51,720 nucleotides of DNA from Sediminibacterium sp. (GCA_030054095.1 JASGCO010000030.1:1-51720); one strand, 5' to 3'; positions 8,688-18,386 are shown, counted from the stretch's first letter. The notes: generated by a model not told the origin, from the letters alone. Made by a program: numbers and translations.

Positions 8688-8716
8688 GGCCTGCAGTCCG
8701 CAGGCTTTTTTGTTTT
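8688..8716 (+). terminator. Intrinsic terminator of the tRNA transcript
   Basis: A perfect 6-bp GC-rich stem (8689-8694 with 8700-8705) with a 5-base loop and a following TTTTTTGTTTT. It lies 11 bases beyond the tRNA and just before the ATG of the next gene. Confidence 0.85.
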
Positions 8717-8719
8717 AAC

Positions 8720-9406
8720 ATGGTAAGAGTATGTGCTTACGTAATAGTATTGGCTTGGGTTATTTTATCTAACGCCTGTATAAGTCCTGAACGGTGCGCT
8801 GTTATAACCGGAACGGAATACAGAGCAATGGGACAAAGAACAAAACCCAGCCAGCCTCAAAAAGTAGTTATAGACTTAAACGATAGTTTAATGCCGGAAT
8901 ACAGTACGGCTTATTACTCAAAATTGCTGTTTCTTCCACTATTTCTTTATTGGCAAAACACGCATAACATAACGGTTGAACCCGGAAAATACATTACTAC
9001 TGCTATATTATCTCAGAAAATTCAGAAAGGACTGGAAAAAGCAAACCTTTCTGAACAATACGATAGCATTAAAATCAGTATCAAAAATTACAATAACCGT
9101 TTTGTTTACTACTCGGATTACCGGTTGTTGGTATTTGGCGTTTATTTTGCAGTAAGAGGCAGTAGTAAAAATATGTCGGAAGAAGCGCCTCCTTCCGCTT
9201 TGGACATCACGATAGAGATCCGTAAAGGGAAAAACCGCATTGAAAAGCGTGTTGTTACTGAACGGAAACGAACAAACCTTTCCTATAACTTTATGGGAAA
9301 ACGTACCTATGTCAGGAATTTTGTAATTCTGCAACTTGAAAATGAAAATCTTTGGTTGAACAAGGTAACGGAGGCAATCTGCAAAGAAATATCAGCAGCT
9401 AATTAA
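8720..9406 (+). CDS. Putative lipoprotein of unknown function
   Basis: Product of 228 residues that I do not recognise. The frame is open back into the tRNA, but the ATG at 8720 (MVRVCAYVIVLAWVIL) gives a proper signal sequence ending in LSNAC, a loose lipobox, so it is probably an envelope lipoprotein. The mature part is mixed alpha/beta with a hydrophobic stretch (about 66-80: YYSKLLFLPLFLYW), a positively charged segment EIRKGKNRIEKRVVTERKR (about 174-192) and a C-terminal helix ending CKEISAAN. The start codon is immediately downstream of the tRNA terminator, so read-through or a promoter within the T-run would be needed. Its stop overlaps the end of the convergent lnt by 4 bases. Confidence 0.72.
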   Translation: MVRVCAYVIVLAWVILSNACISPERCAVITGTEYRAMGQRTKPSQPQKVVIDLNDSLMPEYSTAYYSKLLFLPLFLYWQNTHNITVEPGKYITTAILSQKIQKGLEKANLSEQYDSIKISIKNYNNRFVYYSDYRLLVFGVYFAVRGSSKNMSEEAPPSALDITIEIRKGKNRIEKRVVTERKRTNLSYNFMGKRTYVRNFVILQLENENLWLNKVTEAICKEISAAN

Positions 9407-11031
9407 AGTGACTTGCTGGTTTTAGGCGTTCTGTTTTTCCACTTTAACCAACGGCTCCAACTCCAGAATACCAAGGCTAATCCTACCGACAAATAAGAGA
9501 GCAAATCACCAAAACGATTGAAAAAAGTACGTTCAGTGCCTATCGGCAGCGATGCGGAAATGACAGCATCCTTCCACCATCCGGTGGCTTGCTGAATAGC
9601 ACCGTCGGGCGTAATAAAACAACTGATACCTGTATTAGCACTCCGAGCAATGGGAACGCGGTTTTCAATAGCCCGTAATCTGGCGTAATTTAAGTGTTGT
9701 TTGTATCCGGGAGTATCTTCCCACCACCCATCGTTAGTAATAATAGCAATAAAATTGGCACCGGCTCTTATGTATTGAGTCAGGTAATCGGCATACACAC
9801 TTTCGTAACAAATAACGGGGGCCGCAACGGCATTCCCATCTGAATGCCTGAATACGCTGCGGTACGGCTGAGTTCCTAAACTACCCATAGTGCCGCCCAT
9901 GTTAATAGCGAGAGACTCTAAAGGCTTCAGCAACCAGGGAAAGGGCATGCGTTCTACTCCGGGGACAAGTTTAGATTTATGGTAAATAGCAATTGCTGAA
10001 GTGCTGATTTGCAGGGCCGTGTTAAACTGATCGTAGTATAATCCGCTGGTTTCATCTTTCCGCGCAGTAGCACTGATTTCATCCGGATCAGTGTAAAAAC
10101 GGTAAGTATTGCAACCCGTAATAATGTGAAGTTTCGGGAAGGGTACAAGCAGACTGTCCTTAAACCAGCGGATAACTTCATGTTGTGCCAGATCGGCTTC
10201 GTTGAGGTTATCGGTAATAAATGTTTCCGGTAAAATAAGGTAATTTGTTTCTTTAGTAAGTGTTGGTTTTACCAGCTTCAGCATTTTTGAAAACTGGGAT
10301 TGGAAATCCATTTCAAATTTTACGTTATAAGGATCGAGGTTGGGTTGCACCACAATGATATTATAACGCTTGGTAGCAGCAGGGGTTCGGGTGTTTAAAA
10401 TGAGATAAGATAGAAGAATCGGTACTACTATTAAAGCAAATGCCGGCCAGCTTTTTTTTACCGCAGATAACGAAAAACCATACGTGGAGATGGATCTGAA
10501 TAGCAGAAGATTTACCAGTAATACCCACGCGCTTCCGCCGCTGGTGCCGGTGTATTCATACCACTGAATCCATTCATGTTGAAAAGCAAACACATTGCCG
10601 AGCGTAAGCCAGGTCCAGGTAAGATCCCAAAGGGTATGGGCATGTTCCCAGGCCAGCCATAACGGAATAAGTGTAAACATGGCCCAGAATTTACCAAGTT
10701 GCTGCTTGATGCTTGAATAGGAAACAAACACCATGGTCATTAACAAACTGTTGCAGATAAATGCCATACAGGCGCCACCAAAGGAAGCATACGTCACCCA
10801 CCAGGTCACCAGAATGTTCCAAAGTAAAAAACACAGGTAAACGAGTCCTGTAAATTTTAGTTTTTGTCGTGCCAGATGTTTCACCCTGGCGTAATCTGCT
10901 TCCAGTAACAAAAGCGGCACCCAGGCAAAAAACATCAGGAAAGACAGATGAAAATACCAGGATGAAGCTAATAACAGCGCGCTCGCCAAAGTAAGACCCA
11001 ACGCTTTTTTACCGAAAAAAGAGGGTTCCAT
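9403..11031 (-). CDS. lnt: Apolipoprotein N-acyltransferase
   Basis: Inner-membrane enzyme of 542 residues that adds the third acyl chain to the N-terminal cysteine of lipoproteins. The N-terminal half has about six membrane spans. The C-terminal half is a nitrilase-like domain opening with IIVVQPNLDPYNVKF (about 225-240). The expected Glu-Lys-Cys triad is visible as LPETF (Glu near 269), YHKSKLVPGVE (Lys near 352-354) and PVICYES (Cys near 408), and the family motif AIITNDGWWEDTPG follows. Length is close to that of E. coli Lnt. Its ATG overlaps the rimK stop by one base, so the two genes are co-transcribed. The many lipoproteins predicted in this window are plausible substrates. Confidence 0.95.
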   Translation of the reverse strand: MEPSFFGKKALGLTLASALLLASSWYFHLSFLMFFAWVPLLLLEADYARVKHLARQKLKFTGLVYLCFLLWNILVTWWVTYASFGGACMAFICNSLLMTMVFVSYSSIKQQLGKFWAMFTLIPLWLAWEHAHTLWDLTWTWLTLGNVFAFQHEWIQWYEYTGTSGGSAWVLLVNLLLFRSISTYGFSLSAVKKSWPAFALIVVPILLSYLILNTRTPAATKRYNIIVVQPNLDPYNVKFEMDFQSQFSKMLKLVKPTLTKETNYLILPETFITDNLNEADLAQHEVIRWFKDSLLVPFPKLHIITGCNTYRFYTDPDEISATARKDETSGLYYDQFNTALQISTSAIAIYHKSKLVPGVERMPFPWLLKPLESLAINMGGTMGSLGTQPYRSVFRHSDGNAVAAPVICYESVYADYLTQYIRAGANFIAIITNDGWWEDTPGYKQHLNYARLRAIENRVPIARSANTGISCFITPDGAIQQATGWWKDAVISASLPIGTERTFFNRFGDLLSYLSVGLALVFWSWSRWLKWKNRTPKTSKSL

Positions 11032-11927
11032 TATTCTCCCGGCTTGTTAAACTCGTTGCGTTCAACATATTCCACAATACGTGAGGCAATATCAATACCG
11101 GTTGCGCCTTCGATGCCTTCCAGTCCGGGAGAGGAATTTACTTCCATTACCAGAGGACCTCTGGATGACTGAAGCAAATCGACCCCGGCAATGCCAAGCC
11201 CCAGTTTTTTAGCGGCTTTAATGGCAGTAGCCCGCTCTTCGGGACTCAATTGTATAACGGTAGCCGTTCCACCCCGGTGCAGATTGCTTCTGAATTCGCC
11301 TTCTTTAGCCTGGCGTTTCATAGCGCCAACTACCTGGCCATCTACCACAAACGCCCTAATATCGGCACCTTTAGCTTCGTTTATAAATTCCTGTACCAGC
11401 ATATTTGCTTCCAGTTTTAAAAAGGCTTCAATAACACTTTTGGCCGCTTTCTGGTTTTCGGCCAAAATCACACCTATGCCTTGAGTGCCTTCCAGTAATT
11501 TAATTACACAGGGTGCGCCACCAATGGCTTCAATAACGCTGTCAATGTCTTTATCTTTTGGCGAACTTGCAAAGGCTGTTTTAGGCACACCCAGTCCGGC
11601 CCGTGCCAGAATCTGAAGGCTTCTAAGTTTGTCGCGTGACCGAACCAGTGCCTGAGATTCAACCGCCGTAAAAATCTTCATCATTTCAAATTGCCTTACC
11701 ACTGCGCTGCCATAAAAGGTGGCGCTGGCGCCAATTCGTGGAATGACGGCGTTAACTTCGGTTATTTCTTTCCCGTTATAATAAATATGTGGTCGTCCCT
11801 GCTCAATAACCAACACGCATTTCATGTGATCGAGCAACAGCACTTCATGACCTCTTTGTTCAGCGGCCTCTATTAAGCGGCGTGTGCTGTAAAGGTTTTT
11901 GTTACGCGAAAGTATGGCAATTTTCAT
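11031..11927 (-). CDS. rimK: Ribosomal protein S6 glutamate ligase-like ATP-grasp enzyme
   Basis: Cytoplasmic ATP-grasp ligase of 298 residues, almost the length of E. coli RimK, which adds glutamates to the C-terminus of ribosomal protein S6. The N-terminal domain ([18 protein letters not shown]) and [19 protein letters not shown] are characteristic. The ATP-grasp core shows [14 protein letters not shown] (about 140-153), [18 protein letters not shown] and the metal-binding [14 protein letters not shown] near the C-terminus. It is followed directly by lnt (1-base overlap) and preceded, after 199 bases, by the RimB-like protease gene on the same strand. In other bacteria RimB and RimK act together on ribosome modification, so the context supports the assignment. 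Confidence 0.95.
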   Translation of the reverse strand: MKIAILSRNKNLYSTRRLIEAAEQRGHEVLLLDHMKCVLVIEQGRPHIYYNGKEITEVNAVIPRIGASATFYGSAVVRQFEMMKIFTAVESQALVRSRDKLRSLQILARAGLGVPKTAFASSPKDKDIDSVIEAIGGAPCVIKLLEGTQGIGVILAENQKAAKSVIEAFLKLEANMLVQEFINEAKGADIRAFVVDGQVVGAMKRQAKEGEFRSNLHRGGTATVIQLSPEERATAIKAAKKLGLGIAGVDLLQSSRGPLVMEVNSSPGLEGIEGATGIDIASRIVEYVERNEFNKPGE

Positions 11928-12126
11928 ATATGACTAATTTGTATAACTGTTGTTAGTTGGTAAAGGTTCATACACCTCCCGGATTAAACAGGAACAGAAT
12001 TTTTGTTTTCTCCTTTCGCACTTGTGCCTTTGGCAACATGGTTTCTTCATAATAACCTATTGGTGTAAACGCTGTATGGTAAAGATAAACGCGGATCGTG
12101 AATATTACAACTATTCTTAAAGAAAA

Positions 12127-12585
12127 TCAGTGCTTTGCCGGTTTTCTTTTCAAAATCTGTTTTCCTCCGGTATGAATCCGCCCCACATCTACTACAAACT
12201 TTCCCTGAAGAAACCGTCTGCCAATTAAAACAGGGTAGCGCATATTGGCCCTGTCGCTAAGTGAAAGTGTGGTGTTGATCTTCTTTTTGCCGAGTTTAAT
12301 GGTTGTTTTAATAATATACCGTTCCTCCATTTCCCCGAACGAATTTTTAATTTTTTTTCGGGTGAATTGCGAAAAGCGTTGTTGCCGGTGGAGGTATTCT
12401 TCGTGTGAAGGGTCGAGTAACACAAAGCACAAAACGGGGTTTCCGTTTTCTTCGGTTACTTCTATGCTTTTACAATGAATGGATGAGGTATAAGCGCCGG
12501 TATCTATTTTGGCCTCTACACCGGTTAAGCCCAAAAGCGGGAAATCTACATATTCTCTCCGTCCAATAATTCGGGTACCTTTCAT
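12127..12585 (-). CDS. Retropepsin-like putative zinc/aspartic protease (RimB-like)
   Basis: Small cytoplasmic protein of 152 residues belonging to the family once called ATP-dependent zinc proteases, now regarded as retropepsin-like. The active-site signature KIDTGAYTSSIHC is at about residues 26-38 (Asp28-Thr29-Gly30). MRYPVLIGRRFLQGKFVVDV near the C-terminus is the second conserved block. In Pseudomonas the homologue RimB is encoded with RimK and modulates S6 glutamylation. The gene here lies 199 bases upstream of rimK on the same strand, which supports the same role. Its ATG overlaps the stop of the FAD oxidoreductase gene, indicating translational coupling. Confidence 0.88.
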   Translation of the reverse strand: MKGTRIIGRREYVDFPLLGLTGVEAKIDTGAYTSSIHCKSIEVTEENGNPVLCFVLLDPSHEEYLHRQQRFSQFTRKKIKNSFGEMEERYIIKTTIKLGKKKINTTLSLSDRANMRYPVLIGRRFLQGKFVVDVGRIHTGGKQILKRKPAKH

Positions 12586-13646
12586 AACACTGATGGATAC
12601 AAATTATAAAACCGTTCTACCGACACATCAGCATGAACAGTCGTCTTGTTTAAGAGGAAATGTACAAAATTTTTACTGAAATACGGAGCCAGCATGACGC
12701 CTTTTGATCCTAGACCATTAAAAATATGCACACGTTTTTGTACCGGATGAGGGCCAATAATCGGGCGGCGGTCTTTGCTGCTTGGACGTACACCCGTTGC
12801 ATGTTCTGTAATTTCGGGGGTAATGGTTAACATGCTCCGGAGTTTGTCCCATAACGCTTTTTCTCCTCCTTCCGTTATTTCATCATTTAAGTGCGACCAG
12901 TTATAAGTGGCCCCACAGCGATAGGTTTCTGCCGCGGTTTTAAAAATGAACCCATTACGGTTAAAAATAGTGTTATCGAGCAGCAAGGCGTTTGTTTTGA
13001 ATGTAAAAACCTCACCCTGAGCAGGGACTAAAGGGATCCAGTTAAAAAACGGATTGTGTTTAACCAAATGGCCCTCACAAAACACAATATCACGGGCAGT
13101 GAACTGCTTATAGCGAACATGCTCCGCGTCTGTTTCCAGAACTGTATAATCAAAATTCTCTTCCGTCAGATCTGATTTAAAAAGGGAATTTATCGCATCA
13201 ATAAAGGCTTTCGTGTCCAGTGTGCCGCAATGGTTAACAAAACTGTAAGAACCCGATAAGTTGAAATTAGAGAAGCGTTGACCGGCCTCAGAATAAATAG
13301 TTTTGTCTAGAAACAATGCGGCGTCTGTTTCGGCTTTTTTCAGCCAAAGGTTTTTTTCCTGATCTTCCTGAAACGATCTGAGCATACGGCGTTCTGTAAG
13401 GAAATGCTGTTTGGTAGCGGTTTCAGCGCTTCTGTAAAATGCCGTTAGCTCCGGAATCAGAAGATCCGCCATCCAACTTGTGGTCATGCGTTTAAATACC
13501 ATCGGATTCCACACCCCGCCGGCAATTCTGGAGCAGTTAGATAACGAACTGTTGCCAATAATTTTAAAGCTTACATGATGAAGGTATAGTTGAAAGGCCA
13601 GAACATTTGCTGCCAGCCCATTACCAACAATTAGTACATCTGTCAT
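12582..13646 (-). CDS. FAD-dependent oxidoreductase (DAO family)
   Basis: Predicted flavoprotein of 354 residues. The N-terminus has a dinucleotide-binding fold with VLIVGNGLAANVLAFQL (GxGxxA at about 8-13), followed by a second conserved block SRIAGGVWNPMVFKRM (about 39-54). Near the C-terminus ATGVRPSSKDRRPIIGPH and NGLGSKGVMLAPYFS are typical of D-amino-acid-oxidase, glycine-oxidase and MnmC-like enzymes. The substrate is unknown. It overlaps by 4 bases the barrel gene upstream and the RimB-like gene downstream, so the three are translated as a coupled unit. A link to ribosome modification is only suggested by position. Confidence 0.86.
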   Translation of the reverse strand: MTDVLIVGNGLAANVLAFQLYLHHVSFKIIGNSSLSNCSRIAGGVWNPMVFKRMTTSWMADLLIPELTAFYRSAETATKQHFLTERRMLRSFQEDQEKNLWLKKAETDAALFLDKTIYSEAGQRFSNFNLSGSYSFVNHCGTLDTKAFIDAINSLFKSDLTEENFDYTVLETDAEHVRYKQFTARDIVFCEGHLVKHNPFFNWIPLVPAQGEVFTFKTNALLLDNTIFNRNGFIFKTAAETYRCGATYNWSHLNDEITEGGEKALWDKLRSMLTITPEITEHATGVRPSSKDRRPIIGPHPVQKRVHIFNGLGSKGVMLAPYFSKNFVHFLLNKTTVHADVSVERFYNLYPSVL

Positions 13647-14290
13647 TCGTTTACACTAAATGGTTTTTTGGGCCGGTATCCGGGCATATAGCCACGATAA
13701 GCACCTGAAAAGAAGAGGATAATTTTTCCACCAAAAAGTTGGTGTTTGCGATTATAGTCGGCAAACAGCTCTATCCCTATCCCCAAATCGTATTTTAATT
13801 TATAGACCAACTGGGTACTAAGGTATCCACCAATTTCTTTGTAATCCTGCGGGCTAAGGCCAGTAGTAGAAGCGGTGTCTTTAATCAGAAGGAAGCCATA
13901 CGAAAAACTGGGTCCTGCAAATAGGGCAAAGTTGTATTTACTCTTTTCAATCCGTTTGCCATACCCGGCATGTATTTGTAAGTTGTTTTTGGCATAGGCC
14001 AAGCTAGTGCCGCTAATGAAACCACCAACCTGAAAATACTGATCCCTGAGGTGAAAGTTAAAGTCGCCACCCCCTAAACGTTGTACATCGAAGCGTTGCG
14101 GCGAAAAAGCTACGCCGGTTCCGGCAGTAACGTAATTATTCCAGACCCGGTAACGTTTGTGTTCGAAAATAACTTCGGCTTTACGATCATACACTTCGTT
14201 GTCTTTTCGTGGATTATCAATATTTGTGGGTTGTGCCTGAACCCCCATCCATACAGAAATAAAGAAAAGAAAAACAAAAACCTTTTTCAC
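13643..14290 (-). CDS. Exported beta-barrel-like protein of unknown function
   Basis: Product of 215 residues with a clear signal peptide (about 1-20: KKVFVFLFFISVWMGVQAQ). The mature region is rich in alternating aromatic and small residues, for example YFQVGGFISGTSLAYAK, NFALFAGPSFSYGFLLI and LGIGIELFADYN, typical of small Bacteroidota outer-membrane barrels. The start codon is GTG at 14290: MKKV begins there and no in-frame ATG precedes it. It is the first gene of the coupled run with the FAD oxidoreductase and RimB-like protease. No specific family was recognised. Confidence 0.72.
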   Translation of the reverse strand: MKKVFVFLFFISVWMGVQAQPTNIDNPRKDNEVYDRKAEVIFEHKRYRVWNNYVTAGTGVAFSPQRFDVQRLGGGDFNFHLRDQYFQVGGFISGTSLAYAKNNLQIHAGYGKRIEKSKYNFALFAGPSFSYGFLLIKDTASTTGLSPQDYKEIGGYLSTQLVYKLKYDLGIGIELFADYNRKHQLFGGKIILFFSGAYRGYMPGYRPKKPFSVNE

Positions 14291-14339
14291 TTGTTAAAGA
14301 TACTAAGTTTCGGTGTTCATTTTTAGTTAACTTTAATAA

Positions 14340-14849
14340 ATGGTGAGAAGTCTTTTTTACGTGGTAGCATATATGGGGTTTTCTGGTTGTTCAGAAAGCA
14401 TAACCCGTGATCACAGCGTTCATAAGCTTGATAACGATAGCACGCTATTAGAGAAGATTGCAAGTGTTTGGCCAAAGGGAACATTTGAGTACCAAAGTGA
14501 GCGGGGCGTATATACAGAGTTATGGGATTATTCAGATGGCCACCTCAGAGGCAGCGGGTGTTTTGTTACAGATAAGGACACGTTGTTTAGTATGAAGATG
14601 AGGATGCATGAGGAACGGGGTCGTATAAAAATGTATTACGATGTAATGCGTCAGAACGGTGGAAAAGAAACAGAATTTACGTTAAGTAGTCATTCAGATA
14701 AACGATTTGTATTTGAAAATCCTTTCCGGGATTTCCCGTCACTAATGTCTTATGAACTGGAAGGGGATTCGGCCATGCGTGTTACCGAGTATGGTATTAA
14801 AAATGGTGAAGAGCAAAAGCAGGTATTCAGGATCAGAAAAAAGCCCTGA
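14340..14849 (+). CDS. Putative lipoprotein of unknown function
   Basis: Product of 169 residues. A short signal sequence ends in a lipobox-like GFSGC (Cys near residue 17), so it is probably anchored to a membrane. The rest shows DYSDGHLRGSGCFVTDKDTLFSMKM-like alternating strands suggesting a small beta-sandwich or lipocalin-type fold; sequence ends FRIRKKP. It is divergent from the barrel gene at 14290 with about 50 bases between them. Its 3' end overlaps the convergent 1163-residue gene by 17 bases. Function unknown. Confidence 0.72.
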   Translation: MVRSLFYVVAYMGFSGCSESITRDHSVHKLDNDSTLLEKIASVWPKGTFEYQSERGVYTELWDYSDGHLRGSGCFVTDKDTLFSMKMRMHEERGRIKMYYDVMRQNGGKETEFTLSSHSDKRFVFENPFRDFPSLMSYELEGDSAMRVTEYGIKNGEEQKQVFRIRKKP

Positions 14850-17800
14850 CCTGAGCACCACCTATATGAATAATTTTTCCTGTTTCGTTTTTCCTGCCAT
14901 CGTAATTAATGCTGATTTGGATATTGTTGGTTAAGTTGCGCTGAAAGTTCACATTCCATGTGTAGTTATTTCCAGGCAAAAGCGCATTAAGCATTTCGTA
15001 AGCCACCGGGCTATTCTGATCGTCGTTATAGGTTATAAATATATAGTCTGCTTTCAGACTAACATTCCCTTTTTCGCTATGGTTCCACCTTAATTCGATG
15101 CCCAGATCCTGGGCGGTACTTTTTTGTGATGCCACGCCATTTAATACATTTTTCTTTTGACTATACTTATATATCCCACTTAACCGGAACAGGGTATTGG
15201 GTTGGAAACTTATTTGTTGTTCACTGTCAAAAAAGGCAATATCATAGTTCCGGGAAGTAAAGAACTGCGTATTTAAACGTTTATTGCCAAGGGTATGGTC
15301 GCTCTGGAAAAGGAAATTTTTAAGAAAGGTAATGCGTCCTTTTATCTGATGCGAATATAATTCGCGCCCTTCGATACCATTTGCCAGTAATTGCTTTCCG
15401 GTGTTGTTCAAAAAAGTGTAATCCATACTAAACACAGCCGAAGACTGGTTAAAGAATACGCTCTGACGTATGTTATTGGTGTTGGCAATTAAAAGCGTGT
15501 CTTTTATAGGAAGAAGCGGATTAAAGGAATACAATTGGCCATTATCGGATGTGCGGTTATCTACCCTGAAACTGGTTTGTGTGGCAAATCGGGAAACGAA
15601 GCGGGCCAGCCCCGATTTTTTATTGCCCAGTACTAAAGAAGGTTTAAGGTTAAACGCCAGACTGAGCTGATTTTGCAAGACTTTTACATAAGTATTGGTG
15701 GGAACATAGATGCGGATGTATCTGGCCTGATCCTGAAATTGCGCTATTTCGAATTCATTTAATTCCTTGATGCCATTTTTATTATAATCGTTCCAGGCAT
15801 ACGTTCCCTGCGAAGCGGCTACTTCTATGTAATAGAATTCTCTTTTATTTTCAAGGCCGTACCCGCTTTCGTAAAACATATTGGCACTTATAAAACCTTT
15901 CCAGTACCGGGGATTGTATTCCAGACGGCCCAATAAACTGTTGTCAGGACGAATAGTGTTGCCCAACAAACGTTTTGTGCTTAGTTCGCGGTAAGTGACC
16001 AAGATACTGAACGGGTTGTTTTTTATACTGTTAATTTGTGTTTGAATACCAAAGTTAGATGCCCGTGTACTGTCATTTAGTCGTTCATTTATGCTTTGTC
16101 TATCTTGCCTTTCGCGGTAAAAGAGTTTATAGCGGTTGCGGGAGGTATCGGTATTACTGATGGCGCCTTCCCATTCCCAAAACTGATAGGCTCCTTTTTG
16201 AAGTGTGTTATTTTTAAAAAAGAGATTATTCTCCAGTTCATCACTCCAACTAACCCGTAAGCGGTTAATAGTTTGGGCTATCAGAGTTTTATGCCTGTAA
16301 AACCGGGTTGATTTAAGTGTGTCTTTACTTTGGAGATAAGAGCCGGCATATTGCGTCTCCAGCCCTTTATGCCGGAAAGTACCCGTGAGTTGTTGCCTTA
16401 ACCCGTTGTAATAGCGCCCTTCGTTAAAGTTGGCTACCTGATACATCAGTTGCGAATTATTTTTTAAAAGAAGACCGGTTTCAATAGTGGCAATATGCTG
16501 ATCGTTAAACAGAAGAGCGTTTAAAGGGCGGTTCCAGTCTCTTTCAAATTCTACACTGCGGAAACGTTCAATTTGCCGAAACTCCTTTTGCACGTATTCA
16601 TATTGCCCGTTGTAAACAATTTTTGTACTTCTGCGCAGGGAGTCTGTATTTAAAACGGACTCATTTTTAGTAATAAACTTGAAGCCACCTGCCTCATCAT
16701 CGCGTGCATTAGCCGGACTAAAGGTATTCAGGTCGTTTTTAGTATAAACGCCTTCGGTAAGTATGCTGTGTTTTGGGGTAATGCTGTAGTGAACCCCGGC
16801 CGTAACCATTTGATTCCGTTTGGGGGTTACCAGTGTAATAACGGGTTCGTAAATCCCTTGTTTTATGCCATTTACCGGGGCTACCCACCGGAAAATTTTC
16901 CCGTTGGCGGTACTGCCGTTTATCTGAACATAATTTCCATTGCCGACACCAACGTTGCTGAATTTGAGCCTGTATCTGGCGCTATCGGGCTGTGTGCTGT
17001 AAACGTAAACAGCTTTGTAAAGAATCCCGTTTACCAAAGAATCTTTCCGTTTATAAAGCACATCGCTGGTATTAAATCCGGTTTCTTCCACACCGCTGCT
17101 TACCGCTTTTTCAAGGGTATCGCCAACAGCAATTAAAATGTTTTTCTGTTGTTGCGTAAGTGTTTGCTGCAAGGGCCTGTTTTTGTTATCCTGTTCGCTA
17201 AAAACATTTACAAAAGCTTTAAAGGTTTTGCTGCTAACTTCTTCTCCAAAATAAAATAAGGAGCGGGCATAGTTCCTTTCCGCATACTGAAATTCCGCTA
17301 CAATCCGTTTGTCTTTGGTGATGAGTTGTTTAGCGGTAAATGTAAGTTCGGCGGTATTATAGTCAATAATGTAATCGTTTTCCTGGCCGCGCTGAAGCAA
17401 TTTGCCATCTATATAAATTTTTTCAGTACCACTTAGTACAACAATAAAAGGTTCGTTGTTGGCGCCTCTTAAGCGGTAGGGCCCCTGATTATTTTCTGTG
17501 CCAAAAAACACCTGCCGGGAAAATTTCCCTCTGGATACCGCTCCGCTAATACTGGTTTTAAACAGTAGCGGGCTTTTTAAGGAGGAGTCTGTGTAATTAT
17601 TCTCAAGGAGTAAGCCCTGAGCGCGTTTGTAAAAATTCATGAAGTAAGAATTGGCAGGGCGGCTTAACTGGTAGTCTCCAACCAGAAGTTTTGTGGATGT
17701 GTTGCTGAGTTGTATAAACACTTTGTCAAATTCCTGAAGCTGGGCGGTGGTTCCGTCGGCCTGAAAGGGAATATTATTGTCGGTAGCCGCCAAAACTATA

Positions 17801-18324
17801 TCTATTTCAGGAGAGAGTTTGCCGCTTACCTGCAGGTTAAGATTAGAGCTTACGCTAACATCCTGATTATTTCCAAAATTAATCCCCCGGCTGATACTAC
17901 CGTTTTTGTTGAGGCCATCGTTTTGGAACAGAAAATCATTTCGTTTTTCGTCCGGGGTAGTGTAGAAGATGGTGTAGGGTTTTTTATAACCGGATACATC
18001 CTGATAAACCATGGAAGGGTTTTTGTGAAAGTAAGGTTTCTCAAAATTGTAAGGAAAGCATTGGTATCTAACCAAAATGCTATCGGGACACCGCGAAAAG
18101 AAAATCAGTGCGTGTTTCTGGTAATCAATTTTTGGCGGGAATTGTTTTTCACGTATGGGGAACATGACAAACGACACCGATCCAGGAACCAGACTGAGTG
18201 TGTCAAGCACAAGTGTATCGGGAACAAAACGGAAGGTTTTTAACCGGAAGAGGGCAGGGTGTTGCGCCCGGCTTAAAAAACCAAGCAAAACAAATACTAT
18301 CAGCAGCCCCGGCGCTCTTTTCAC
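14833..18324 (-). CDS. Large outer-membrane beta-barrel protein
   Basis: Exported protein of 1163 residues with a signal peptide (about 1-21, ending LLGFLSRAQ). The N-terminal third has soluble domains with FNSYFMNFYKRAQ-like and YRLRGANNEPFIVVLSG segments, then EKIYIDGKLLQRGQENDYII (about 295-320). From about residue 340 to the end long runs of alternating strands and a final aromatic residue (VRAFF) indicate a large barrel. An EF-hand-like loop, DYNKNGIKELNEFE, is present near residue 855. I do not recognise a named family; it is a typical Bacteroidota surface or transport component. The start is GTG at 18324, with no upstream ATG. It converges on the lipoprotein gene at 14340. Confidence 0.8.
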   Translation of the reverse strand: MKRAPGLLIVFVLLGFLSRAQHPALFRLKTFRFVPDTLVLDTLSLVPGSVSFVMFPIREKQFPPKIDYQKHALIFFSRCPDSILVRYQCFPYNFEKPYFHKNPSMVYQDVSGYKKPYTIFYTTPDEKRNDFLFQNDGLNKNGSISRGINFGNNQDVSVSSNLNLQVSGKLSPEIDIVLAATDNNIPFQADGTTAQLQEFDKVFIQLSNTSTKLLVGDYQLSRPANSYFMNFYKRAQGLLLENNYTDSSLKSPLLFKTSISGAVSRGKFSRQVFFGTENNQGPYRLRGANNEPFIVVLSGTEKIYIDGKLLQRGQENDYIIDYNTAELTFTAKQLITKDKRIVAEFQYAERNYARSLFYFGEEVSSKTFKAFVNVFSEQDNKNRPLQQTLTQQQKNILIAVGDTLEKAVSSGVEETGFNTSDVLYKRKDSLVNGILYKAVYVYSTQPDSARYRLKFSNVGVGNGNYVQINGSTANGKIFRWVAPVNGIKQGIYEPVITLVTPKRNQMVTAGVHYSITPKHSILTEGVYTKNDLNTFSPANARDDEAGGFKFITKNESVLNTDSLRRSTKIVYNGQYEYVQKEFRQIERFRSVEFERDWNRPLNALLFNDQHIATIETGLLLKNNSQLMYQVANFNEGRYYNGLRQQLTGTFRHKGLETQYAGSYLQSKDTLKSTRFYRHKTLIAQTINRLRVSWSDELENNLFFKNNTLQKGAYQFWEWEGAISNTDTSRNRYKLFYRERQDRQSINERLNDSTRASNFGIQTQINSIKNNPFSILVTYRELSTKRLLGNTIRPDNSLLGRLEYNPRYWKGFISANMFYESGYGLENKREFYYIEVAASQGTYAWNDYNKNGIKELNEFEIAQFQDQARYIRIYVPTNTYVKVLQNQLSLAFNLKPSLVLGNKKSGLARFVSRFATQTSFRVDNRTSDNGQLYSFNPLLPIKDTLLIANTNNIRQSVFFNQSSAVFSMDYTFLNNTGKQLLANGIEGRELYSHQIKGRITFLKNFLFQSDHTLGNKRLNTQFFTSRNYDIAFFDSEQQISFQPNTLFRLSGIYKYSQKKNVLNGVASQKSTAQDLGIELRWNHSEKGNVSLKADYIFITYNDDQNSPVAYEMLNALLPGNNYTWNVNFQRNLTNNIQISINYDGRKNETGKIIHIGGAQVRAFF

Positions 18325-18386
18325 AATAGGTGTAAACGATTTTAAAGGTAGTAAATTGTGTGGTTTATTTGTTAACTTGCGGCGCT

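Noticed and set aside
8645..8719. N-terminal extension of the small lipoprotein gene into the tRNA
   Set aside because: The extra codons overlap the tRNA and its terminator; the ATG at 8720 begins a proper signal sequence.
17710..18243. 177-codon plus-strand open frame
   Set aside because: It lies wholly antisense to the signal-peptide end of the large barrel gene, which has a clear start and coding pattern; no start signal or motif supports the opposite frame.
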